The notes beneath the pieces were generated by a model that made no database searches, had not been told where the DNA came from, and was given only the letters and a program-made list of their open reading frames with translations. From the NCBI GenBank assembly GCA_037951105.1, contig JBAMJV010003994.1, positions 62,001 to 126,000 of the forward strand: 64,000 bases of DNA. The letters run 5' to 3'. The translations under genes and the position numbers were made by a program. Shown here one piece after another: positions 45,701-55,927 of this stretch (positions within the stretch are counted from its first letter, which is position 1; every line of letters starts with the position of its first letter). Origin of the DNA: Echinarachnius parma (Eukaryota; Echinodermata; Echinoidea; Clypeasteroida; Echinarachniidae).

Positions 45701-48482
45701 ATTATTACATAATATCTCAATGACTGTTTTGAAGGAAATATAACCATCATTTTTTACAATCATATATAATTTGCATATATAATTTGTCTTACTTCCTGAA
45801 TGTTTGCCAAAAACGTTGCAAGCTTTGCATTACCATGCCTTTTTACATAAACACAAGTTACCAAATGTCAAAAATAATAACTATATTTTGATTGTTATGT
45901 TATATTATGATAATAAACTGTTAAATATGATTTAATTTTCGGTTTTACAGAAATGGAATCTTGGATCGACTTCACTGATTTTCTCTACGTGCTATCCGAG
46001 ATCCGCCATGATGAGGGGGAGGAGATCAAATATGTCTTTGGTGTGTTTGATAATGAGCAGACAGGAATTATGAAGTGAGCGTTTGAAGAAAAAATACAGA
46101 TAAACGACATTTTGTCATTTTAAAGACAAACCTACAGTCATAACACTACATATTGACTTTCGAATGATACCAGACTCATTGCATATCATTATATATTTGT
46201 GGAGATATGATGACAAGTATCACATATTTTCTCATAATTTTCATCGTTTTTCAGTAGGTTTTATCGCAATTATCTTAATTTTTTAAAAACTTGTTTGATC
46301 GGTTTTTGCATTTAGACCTTGTGTTTGTCCTTATTGGTTATTTGCAAAAACATATAATAACTTTATGATTGACGAAACGCTCAATGCGTAGCTTTATGTT
46401 ATAGGAACATACATGTTTACACAAATCATGTATAGTGTCGATTTTGTAGTCTTTGGCTGATAGTCTTGACAAACGTACGAACACACACTCACACGTACAC
46501 ACACACACATACGCACACGCACGCACACACACATATACATAAAAACACATGCACGCACATACGCACACACGCACACACACACACACACACACACGCACAC
46601 ACGCACACACGCACACACGCACACACGCACACACGCACACACGCACACACGCACACACGCACACACACACACACACACACACACCGTACACAGCCAACCT
46701 AAAGTCATGTGACATGTACCATGTCGACCCGCATATTTAAAATCGAAAAGTCACAATGGAGCATAACATAATTATTATCATGATAATGTCATGTTGGGAA
46801 TGTTGTTGGAAAGACAGGGCAGTGGCGGATCTACGGGGGGGGGGGGGGGTTAAACCCCCCCCCCCCCCCTCTTGGGCTGCAAAGTGAAAATGTGATGTGG
46901 AAAACATCACTTACGGGGTTCAAAATAGCCAAAAAAAATCGCCGCTTCGCGGCTCGTGGACGATGCTCCGCATCGTCATTGGGTCAAACCCCCCTTAGCA
47001 AAAAAGACATCACTTTATTACAAGGGTTCAAAATAACAAAAAAATCGCCGCTTCGCGGCTCGTGGACGATGCTCCGCATCGTCATTGGGTCAAACCCCCC
47101 CTTAGCAAAAAGCTAGATCCGCCCCTGCAGGGGTATAGAGTTTACACACACACAATCATAAGCCCTGGATCAATTACTTGAGAAGCAAAGAGCTTCACCT
47201 ACGGGTTTTTTTAAAGGAAAACTAAATGGGTCCCATCCATAGAGTTGTGTTTTCCAATATACAGATCTACTGTCCCATCTTACACTCTTAGAAAAAAAAG
47301 GTGCGAATGGGGTTTTAACCTTGTCCCGTATTCGAACCCTATTTAAGTCAAGAAAGGTTCCTTTCAGCACGCAAAATGGTTCGTAATAGTAAGAACAGGG
47401 GATGACGAACCCCTTTTCGCTAATAATGAGGTTCTGAAAAGAACCATCTTACTATTACGATCCATTTTGGGTGCTGAAAGGAACTTTTCTTGACTTAAAT
47501 AGAACATTAAAGGTTCTAAATATGAGAACCATTTAGGGTTCCAAATACGGGACAAGGTTAGAACCCCATTCGCACCTTTTTTTCTAAGAGTGTACTAAGT
47601 CGTTCAATGTATACAAAATTTCGAAGTGACCTCTTTTTACATTATTTACAGGACAGGAGAGCTTCGATCCGTCCTCAAGTTCCTGAAGGATGATGTCCCA
47701 GGCGAGGACATCGATGATATGCTGGCAGACTTCGACCTCGATGGTGACGGATCGATTCATTTCGAAGGTGATGATAATGATAGATATCGATATTAATTTA
47801 ACCATTACCCACGGGAACATGGTGGGTCCTGTATTAATTATATGGAGATTGCAAAATCTAGAAAGAATAGGTTGAAATTTTGTTTTGGATTAGACCTGCG
47901 TTTTAGGTAACGAAATTATCAAGGGAGGTACATTTTTGAAGGCCTAAGTACTTATAACACCATGCTGCGTATTGGGATATTTGGGGGAAAAGAAATTGGA
48001 AAAGGACGATGTCCCAGTGAGGGACATCGACGACATGTTCGGAGACCACGATCTCAATAACGACACAACGATTCAGTTTGAAGGTGATGGCGCACGCGAA
48101 AGTGAAACGTTCTAGCTATTCCAAGCATGATCGGGCATCGTGAACGCAGCATGCATGTGCACTGCAACTTTATATAAGTGTGTAAAGTTGTCTAGTTGTG
48201 TGGGTCAACGGTACACAAGTTCACGCATCTAATTTGCAGTGTAGGCCGATATATGGGACCGAAAGAAAAAGTCTCAAAATATCATTTCAGTTAATGTAAA
48301 CTTAGTTTTCCCTTCCTTTTCTAGAGTTCCACAAGGTGATGGGGTTCAATTCGAAGCAACGACAGAAAGAGGCGAAGGTGAAACGATCAGAGAGCATGCA
48401 AGACGGTAGACCGACGCTGGCAGACCGACGTAAGAGCAGCATGAAGGTCCAGTTCGAAGCCGCCTCCAATCTGGCCGAGTGA
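41807..48482 (+). CDS. Calmodulin-like EF-hand protein, six exons
   Basis: Exons 41807-41809 (ATG only), 42793-42823, 44945-45097, 45951-46074, 47652-47767 and 48325-48482 join to 194 aa. Every intron is GT-AG and all phases agree. Exon 1 ends exactly ATG|GTGAGT; an intron straight after the start codon is also the classic position in animal calmodulin genes, but this tiny exon is the least certain part. The protein starts MADKFTEEEIEDF as calmodulins do. Four EF-hands follow: EF1 loop at 21-32 (lacks the Glu at position 12), EF2 around 61-72 (degenerate), EF3 at 96-107 (partial), and EF4 at 132-143 with a canonical DLDGDGSIHFEE loop. A basic Ser/Arg/Lys tail (150-194) is not found in calmodulin. 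It probably binds one or two Ca2+ and a partner protein; the exact orthologue is not clear. Introns hold MITEs and microsatellites. The second 546-bp MITE lies 172 bp past the stop. Confidence 0.88.
42541..42765. repeat. (ATT)n, (GATTAT)n and (AGT)n microsatellites
   Basis: Compound trinucleotide repeat; the (AGT)n part (about 42640-42750) ends less than 50 bases before the exon 2 acceptor of the EF-hand gene. The overlapping ORFs are poly-Ser/Leu/Thr translations of the repeat, not genes. Confidence 0.95.
43173..43727. mobile_element. TTAA-target MITE, copy 1
   Basis: Terminal inverted repeats AGGGATAGTTGAGTTTTGGT and ACCAGAACTCAACTATCCCT (one mismatch), flanked by TTAA at 43169-43172 and 43728-43731. 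It lies in intron 2 of the EF-hand gene. Fits Kolobok/piggyBac-like target use. Confidence 0.9.
43955..44155 (+). other. Short ORF with a PHD-finger-like end
   Basis: A 66-codon frame inside the EF-hand intron containing CESLPDDYYCDKC, which resembles the last Cys pairs of a PHD finger. No splice sites bound it cleanly and no partner domain is seen. It may be a remnant of a transposon ORF, or chance. Confidence 0.2.
46478..46684. repeat. (CA)n / (ACACACGC)n microsatellite
   Basis: CA run that becomes a regular ACACACGC octamer array (about 46590-46660), in intron 4 of the EF-hand gene. Confidence 0.95.
46820..47127. mobile_element. hAT-like MITE with internal tandem hairpin repeat
   Basis: Ends CAGTGGCGGATCTA and TAGATCCGCCCCTG are inverted repeats. 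Inside, an ~83-bp block occurs twice (about 46918-47000 and 47026-47108). Each block carries two hairpin words, GCCGCTTCGCGGC and GACGATGCTCCGCATCGTC. No clear 8-bp target duplication remains. Located in intron 4 of the EF-hand gene. Confidence 0.75.
47281..47594. mobile_element. MITE with TACACTCTTAGAAAA termini
   Basis: Inverted arms start TACACTCTTAGAAAAAAA and end TTTTTTTCTAAGAGTGTA, and pairing continues well inward (GGTGCGAATGGGGTT and its complement). The outermost TA on each side fits a TA duplication. It ends 57 bp before the exon 5 acceptor of the EF-hand gene. Confidence 0.9.
47990..48083 (+). pseudogene. Decayed duplicate of EF-hand exon 5
   Basis: Reads KDDVPVRDIDDMFGDHDL in the same phase as the true exon (KDDVPGEDIDDMLADFDL) and keeps the donor GAAG|GTGATGG. 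The 5' third has no similarity to the true exon and no AG acceptor with a pyrimidine tract, so it is unlikely to be spliced in. Its EF loop has Asn at position 3 and Thr at position 6, so Ca2+ binding would be weakened. A single-exon tandem duplication about 320 bp downstream of its source. Confidence 0.75.
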
Positions 48483-48654
48483 AAATCAGTAACTGTTTTA
48501 GAACCTACTATTACAATATACGATACAATCAAATACAATCTTTTGACCGTATCTGACGACAGACAACGCGACGTTAAATCAGGTAATTTTTGTTTAGGAA
48601 GACGGGGACAGTGTTTAACTTGATTGCATAATAATTATGAAAGTAATGCCTTAA

Positions 48655-49200
48655 AGGGATAGTTGAGTTTTGGTGTAATAGAGGGCGCTACACAAAATGA
48701 TTTGTTGTGAGATAATGAAAAACTGAGTGTCAAATTTGAAAGAGCATCATATTTTAATGACAGAATAAACTTTATTTGATCAAAATCGGTTCAGAAATGG
48801 CTGAAATATCCATAAACATAACAATTTGTAATAAATGTGGGGCCCCACAATTATTAGAGAATTTTGATCCAGCCGTTAAAATGTTTTTTAAAATGTTTCC
48901 TCTTTTCATAAATTTACAAAAGAGGTTTTTAAATAGTTGTTGATTATGTCTCTATCACTATTTCAACAAAACATCACATGCACAATATTTTATTTAAGTT
49001 TTGAGAGAGTGCCCTCTTGAGTTTTAACGGTTCTTTTTTTAATGATAACAGGCTTTTTACTTAGTCATTTTTAATTTTGTATTCCTTTCGAGCACGGTGG
49101 AGTTATTACTGTTAGTTTGTAATGTAATGGTGCAGGTTTTGTTTACTAAAATTCAGTTTGACCAAAACTGTACTCTCTTTACCAGAACTCAACTATCCCT
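48655..49200. mobile_element. TTAA-target MITE, copy 2
   Basis: Same family as 43173-43727, same orientation, 546 bp, with TTAA at 48651-48654 and 49201-49204. It begins 172 bp after the EF-hand stop codon and may lie within the 3' UTR. Confidence 0.9.
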
Positions 49201-49394
49201 TTAACAATAATAAGCTAATTAACGAATCGAATAAACGCATTCAGGACTGGTCCCGAAAATACTCCTGCTGGGGGGTCCATAAAGAATGCATGTCATAATA
49301 TAAAGGCATCACACAGTCTTGAACGGCTTAGGTACTAGAAAATGTATTTTTTATCATGTATAAATAAATGTGTTCACATCAAACAACTATATCT

Positions 49395-49770
49395 TATCAA
49401 TTCAATTCAATTTAATTCAATTCAATTTATTCTCGCTTCCAACAAAACATTACAAATGAATTATAATAATTTACCAAAATAGAGATATACATATTGGAAA
49501 CCACTTTATCAAACAAACTCGCTTTAAACGAACTGAAGAATGATAGTTATGATTATAACCGTCATCTGTGAACAGATCATTTAATATGATTAGAACAGAT
49601 TAGCGGCCTTCTAATAAAAAGAAGAAATATGCATTTATACAAAAAAAAAATCGTATAATTTCTTCGTTTTCAGGAGAACGTGTAATTTCCAGGTGCAATT
49701 ATTTTATTATATGTCAATAGTTTCAATGTGCCGGTAAAAGAAACCGGGCATATTTCACAAATTGTATTAT
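49395..49770 (-). mobile_element. LINE 3' end, minus strand
   Basis: Read on the minus strand it ends GTTGGAAGCGAGAATAAATT followed by (GAATT)n-like repeats, the same kind of tail as the plus-strand LINE end at 57306-58033. The coding part is gone or unrecognisable. Confidence 0.45.
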
Positions 49771-50660
49771 GAATGGATATTCCTTATTGTATTTTAATTA
49801 TGTTGAAATAAATTAGTATTAAACAAAACATATTGTATCAATGCGTTATACTATACCTTATAGATTGTATGTAACAACTGGAAATGATTGTACATGTATA
49901 TATAATTATACACATAATTATTGTTAAACATAATTATGCAAGTCAGTAGCGTACCAAGAACAGGGAGCAACTGGAGAACTCCGCAATTCCCTTCCATTTA
50001 GAGGCTGTATACATGATTTGGAAGAACGTCAGTTGAATTAACGGGAAGCTAAATAGTGGCATTTTCGCGAACGTAAATCCTATACTAGTCACATTTCACG
50101 AGTATCAATGATAATGAAAATAATATTTTTGCAACCAATCTTCTCTGCCATTATACTGCCCACGGGACTCGACAAAAGCGGGTTACGTAACCACTGACAT
50201 AGCAGCGGAGGCAACAACAGCGATCGAGTCCATATGCAACGTCATTTGGATTTGAACTGTTCAAAACATGGCAACATCCAGTGGGCAGCGATGCGTGGTC
50301 TCAACCATTGATTATATCAATTTATATGAGTGATACCCAAGTGGAAATAAACGACTAGAAGTGCAAAAAGCCAGCATGTAGCTTCCCTTTCAGTATGTTT
50401 ACATAAATTCTGGCAATACAGACAAAAACATGTGCATTTCCTTGTTTTGTTCTTCTTCTTTTTTTAAATAGATACATGTATTTCACTGATTTTTTTTTTT
50501 CTTTTCAAAATTGCCAATAACACGCGGGCTTCCATCCACTGATAATATCAAATTCATCCTGTTATTTTCTATAATTGCTGTAATATACGAAATATATGTC
50601 ATAGCCTATCAGTAGTATATAAACCCTGTACATATTAATATAATTATATTTTGTACTAGG
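49771..50660. other. No gene recognised
   Basis: AT-rich sequence; no frame or repeat family that I can support. Confidence 0.35.
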
Positions 50661-50665
50661 AGTTT

Positions 50666-51520
50666 TGGAACACTCTTGATATAGGTATGAAAAATGTACC
50701 TTCACTTAATTCTTTCAAAAGAAAACTAAAAATTTAATTTATTACAACGTTATGGTAACAGTTAACTTAGTTTTTGGTAATGAAAAAGGGTCATCGTAAA
50801 GAACTATTTATTATTGTTGCTTATTCTGGAAATTGCGCCGTTATTTTAATGAAATAATATTTCTTATTCTTTTAATTTTTATGAAGTTTTTATTTTATAC
50901 ATTATCTTTTAATCTTGCAGGGCCATACCCTCTCATTCCATTCGTACTTTCTATGTTTCATTATCTTTTGTACAGCATTATCTTGTCCAAGTATGCTTCC
51001 ACACTGCGTCTTATTCTTTCATACGTGTTCTCTTTAGTAGTCTCCGTAGGCACAACATTATTTTGAATCCTTATCAAACAGATTTGTAATAATTACATTC
51101 TTTATAATACTACACTGTATATTTGCTATCTTGTTTGTTTGTTTGTTATTTGATTTTTTCCGCATTTTTTCCGTATTTTTTCCGTATTTGATACTTTCAT
51201 TATTTTGTAAAACATTAATTTTTGAGGGATTCCACATTCTACAAGCCATGCTTTTTAGTGGATCCCTCCATTTTCACTTGAAATATAAACGTACAGCAAC
51301 ATTCATTTACTTTCTGATTCCGCTTATATGACATGATTATTCCAAAATTTCAAAATGTCATTGTATCTTAATTAATAATTATATAAACATAAATTTTGAT
51401 TGACAATGTTTATAATTTATTTTTTATAATTTCAAATATGTTGTGACTTATTCATTGTAAATATATAAAAATATATTGAAAATGAAATAAAATTGAACAT
51501 TGAACATTGAACATTGAACT
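50666..51520 (+). mobile_element. CR1/L2-like LINE 3' end
   Basis: Begins with the last codons of a reverse transcriptase ORF, reading W-N-T-L-D-I-G-M-K-N-V-P-S-L-N-S-F-K-R-K and then LKI-stop. A ~780-bp AT-rich 3' UTR follows, with AATAAA near the end and a terminal (TTGAACA)3 at about 51490-51520, which is a short tandem tail of the CR1/L2 type. Confidence 0.7.
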
Positions 51521-53361
51521 CTATTAAACAATTTTGACATTTGATAATTTCTGTACTGGTTATCATTATGTAATTGAAAAATAGAGCTAATCGTGTGCAT
51601 AAATGTGAGTAAATAAATGAGTATTAATTTTTGTTGTCACTCATAATAACGTTCCAAATGTTGTAATAATTTTGTTTAAGGCGATCTCAAATTTTGGAGG
51701 AAAAAGAAGTTTGCTTATATAGAGTATTACATGAAGGGCTTTTATTTCAACGGTCCAAGAATATTTCCCTTTTCCTTTTAAGTTTGAAGCCTAAGCTCTT
51801 TTATCACCAAACCAACCATCGATAACACGAAACTTGTGATAGAATTCAACCACAGCGATGTTGTCATCCAAGACAATGACAAAATGCCTTGAAGTACACG
51901 CTGCTTTGAAAATAAAGAAACGCAGATATGCTAATGATTCTGATTCGCAATATATGAAACCTATTATACATCGTCCCCAACATTTATATTTATGAACTTC
52001 AAATCTATTTTTAGTCTAAAATCCCCATTGCAGGAAAATCGTCCCTGTCACATGATTACACGGGATGCTACCATCCATGTAGATAAAACAGCTATGATGA
52101 AGGGCGCCATCATAGGACGACTCAACCTGGACAATCGCTGATCAAACGGCTGGATACACGAATTGGTTGTAAGGGTGATACTGCATGTGGATCAGCTATA
52201 CACTTATACATAATACACATAGAATATATATTTATTGAGAAGTCTTGGTAAATCGCGGAGTAAAACAAAAAGGGCGGGTGGGGGGGGGGGGGGGGGGGGG
52301 GGTCCGGTTAAGAGCCAGCACGAAGTCGCCATGGACCGTTACGACGAGTCACAAACCCGTATAAAGACGCCACAAGAACCCACCGACCAGAAGAAGAAGC
52401 CATTAAGTTAGTTAAGAATAGTCACGAAACAATAATGCATTAATCCACACCCACCATCGGCCCCTGTTTTGAAAAAGGCAATATTTCAGCAAAAACGAGT
52501 ATTTCTTGGATAAAATTACCTCTCATTCGGATCAAAATTTCGTATCTTCGGTAAAAACTATACAATGTTCATCTATTTTTTCTCTCCAGAAGGTAGGTGT
52601 TAAACACCCTTTCTTTTTTTCTTTGTCAGGTGAAAAATACAAGAAAGATGATAATTTGGACGGAAGCCTTCCAACACACCGATCAAATTCACCCTTACGC
52701 CCATAATAAAAACTTTGTGACACGTTAAAATAATTATATAATAATATATAGCATGCATAGAATGTCATGACTGTTGCCTTTTCAGGGGCGCATTAATATG
52801 ATCATTGGGTACACTAGTTCAAACCCGCACAATTATCGTGCGCACCAACTTAACTCCTAGCGGAGCATAATTATTAGCCCATACGTTAAAAACAATTTGA
52901 TAAGATTCAGTATTGCTGACAATAGATATTTCACGTCAACAACCACAACTAAATTGAACAATGATGAGCGTAATCATGATATAATTGCTCATTAGTTGCA
53001 TTCAAACGTGCGCGTGAATAGCATTGGCGCACTCGCAAATGGTTGGCCCGTATGGAACCAGGAAATAGCAGTGGTTCCGTAAGTGGTGGAAATTAATTGC
53101 TTTGTTTATGAATTACACAACCCTTTGCAAAATGTTGGGTATCTATTTGATATCACAAAACGGTACCAAAACATATAATAATGTGTTGTTCTTTGCCTGG
53201 TGGCCCCCTTTAAGGGCTAATTATCGGTCTTAGTGAAATCTTGGTGCATCGTGAAATGTCTTGGCCATGTCATAACAGCATCGCAGCTAATTGATTACGA
53301 TTACTGGTAATTGTCAGTGCTTATAAAAAAGTGAAGTCTTATTAGCTCTTGGTGAGTTCTT
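51521..53361. other. No gene recognised
   Basis: AT-rich with a poly-G run at about 52280-52302. The frames at 52506-52768 lie on opposite strands over the same bases and have no supporting features. Confidence 0.35.
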
Positions 53362-53860
53362 CACTGTTAAAACGCTGTGTAAAAAAACGCTGTGTAAAAA
53401 TGGTTGTTGAATATTTGTATACAACTTTAGGTGTAGCATGAATAGTTGTAGAAAGAAGGGTTGTGTAAAGCGGCCATTGTTCAAGCGTTGTTGACAAGTG
53501 TTAAATCACGTGATAGTTTCGACCGCAAAATCACCGCGACAAAACTCCCAGCAGACCAAGCGAACCGATTTAGCGCAGTCAGTAGCGTGTTAGACTTATA
53601 ACCCAAAGACCCCCGGTTCGATTCCGACCTTACCGCTTTTTAGTACAATCCTTTTTGTATTTGCTATTTCAACAACAGGGTTGTTGAAATGTATTCTAAA
53701 CAACAGTTGTTGAAAAAATTAAAACAACAGTTGTGTAGATTTTAATCAACTGGGGTTGTTGAATATTTTCAACAACAGTTGGATGGTTCATATGTTAAAC
53801 AGCGGTTGTTGAAAATGTTCAACACGTTGTTGAATTTGTTTACACAGCGTTTTAACAGTG
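53362..53860. mobile_element. MITE with CACTGTTAAAACGCTG termini and a tRNA-like core
   Basis: Terminal inverted repeats CACTGTTAAAACGCTGTGTA and TACACAGCGTTTTAACAGTG are perfect over 20 bp. The right half has many TTGTTGAA words. At 53563-53640 there is a tRNA-like segment with TAGCGCAGTCAGTAGCGTG (A box region) and GGTTCGATTCC (B box). No clean target duplication is visible. Confidence 0.8.
53563..53640 (+). repeat. tRNA-like segment with A and B boxes
   Basis: The B box GGTTCGATTCC is perfect and the A-box region is close to consensus. The T stem has two mismatches (CCCGG against CCGAC) and the acceptor does not pair, so it is not a working tRNA. It could act as an RNA polymerase III promoter inside the MITE. 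Confidence 0.45.
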
Positions 53861-54662
53861 TTGACGGTATCTTGCAACAACGCTGCGATGTCGTCTCAAC
53901 ATATTGGTGGTATCGTAGGAGTATGTTGGTGTGTCGTTAATACTCAAGTAGGGCGGAGCTTATTTAGAGCAAGATGGTAAAGAATCGTCAATAAATTCAA
54001 GTTCTAAGCGACCCGGCATATAAAAAGTGCTGTTCTTGTTCAGCGGACAGGGCCTTTTAATACACCATCAATATCAGTATCATATTTTGTATACCCTTGA
54101 CCGATCTCGGGCTCTATACTCTTCTAATCGCGCCAAGTCGATACACGTCACTGGTTTTGTCGCAATTAAACTATGAATTATGCATAATTTGTGTCGGTTA
54201 AAAACATTATGCCAAGAGAGTTGACGAACGGAAGTTACTATGAATAATTTATACGATGGTTTTATATTTCTTACAAGGTGTGAGACAGTGGCATAACTAT
54301 AGGATCAATTCACATGGGGGGGGGGGGGGTGCAATGTAACCTGATATGGAATCAGCTGGAGCTAGGGATGAAAGGTTGAATGGTTGCATTTTATCATTAA
54401 TTTCGCCCACAAAGGGGCAAAGAGCTCCCCCGACGTAAAGGGGGGGGGGGGGGTTTGCAGGCAATAAGCCACATATGTTTTATAGGTTCTTTAAAAAGGT
54501 AGCAGACAGTATAATAAACAGGATGAATCTCACGGGGAGAGGGATAATGTTACCAAAGAGAGAGTATGTAACCGAAGCCCAAATGGCAAAATAGTTTTAA
54601 TGTATTTCTTTATTAATTTTCACCAACAATGTGCTGGTCGTTAGTGGGCTAAGCGCTCTTAC

Positions 54663-54735
54663 GATGTTGAAGGTGGTGGAGAAGTATTTCCCTTGCCCCT
54701 CAGATTTTCTACAGGTGTCATAGTCTCCAGATGCT
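54663..54735 (-). other. Candidate isolated exon
   Basis: On the minus strand a 73-nt block has acceptor CACACTCTGTGCAG and donor AACATC|GTAAGAG and reads ASGDYDTCRKSEGQGKYFST... in an open frame. It has a plausible codon pattern but no recognised domain, and no neighbouring exon could be joined with confidence. Confidence 0.2.
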
Positions 54736-55927
54736 CTGCACAGAGTGTGGGCTTGGTGAATGTACTTGATAATATATGAGCTAGGCAAAATTTACAATGT
54801 GATCGAGAAATTAGAATTTATCTGAGTTGATTAATCAACAAATATGAAAATACTTAGTAATGGACAAAATTTATATGCGTGTTTATATTAACTATTTCAA
54901 TGTTGTGAAATTAGAGATTTATATTGAAATTCTTCCAAGCTTTAATAGTTATGTTTACAACGTTGCTAGCCTTCCCAAAGTTCAAACAATATAATTGATC
55001 AGAATTGATGAGATAGTCACGGAAATTCGCTCGACCATATGAGGACACCGTGAAACCAAACAACGGGCAAAAGGAAGAGCAAGCTATATTTATCTCAAAC
55101 ATTTAAATGTGTGTTGTTGTTTTTTTTTACTGGGTTGAGGCAAATATAAGGTTTTCAGAGTCACTTCTTATGCCTCTGAACTATAGACTATAGAGGCAGT
55201 GCTATTCAAGTATCATTATCGATGACAGCGCCCATCATTTCTCATCTTCATCATCGGTCGTTCCTTAGGATAACCGCGGGAAAAACCACGTGTTTGATAC
55301 CAACTCTTGCCAATTTTCCAATTTGATGAACAAACGCAAAGAGACAACACGATGTTGAAAAGGGATCTTCTCTGATAAGTCTGGGACAGCTGATTACATT
55401 TTCCCGGTAAACACAAACTGCCTAAATCAATCGACTGCAATCCATGTGGCATAAAGTCAGATTTTGTTTCAGTATAAGCCAACATAAGCCGAGGTCAATC
55501 CATCGATTCATAAGATTCGAAATCACGATTTCTACGTTATCGGTGGTACAGCTGACTCCAAGTCTCGGGTAGGAAAAGAGGACAAAAATACCGAGTAGAG
55601 ATCAAGTTGTCTGTTCATATTATAAAAGTTCACACTACACATTGTTAAATGAATATTCTTGCGTCCACATTCTATTTTTTAAAATTTTTTGTTCACTAGG
55701 GAACCGCTACCTATAGACAATGTCTGCAAACATTTTAGAACAAATCATAATACCATTCGAAAGGGTATTATGATATAATTATGGACTTAAAATTTTCGTC
55801 ATAAACAGGAGAAAAGGGGAGAAAAGGGGGTTTTCCCTTCCGGTTTATGACTGATGATCTGATCCCAAATCTCTGATGGGTAGTACACAGAAATCATTAT
55901 GAGTATAGATGTTCATTGAACAGTCAA

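Noticed and set aside
46338..46740. Several His-Thr or Cys-Val-rich ORFs
   Set aside because: They are translations of the CA/ACACACGC microsatellite. The same applies at 23034-23585, 33662-34167 and 61325-61594.
53563..53640. Functional tRNA gene
   Set aside because: The A and B boxes are good, but the T stem has two mismatches and the acceptor does not pair. It also lies inside a MITE.
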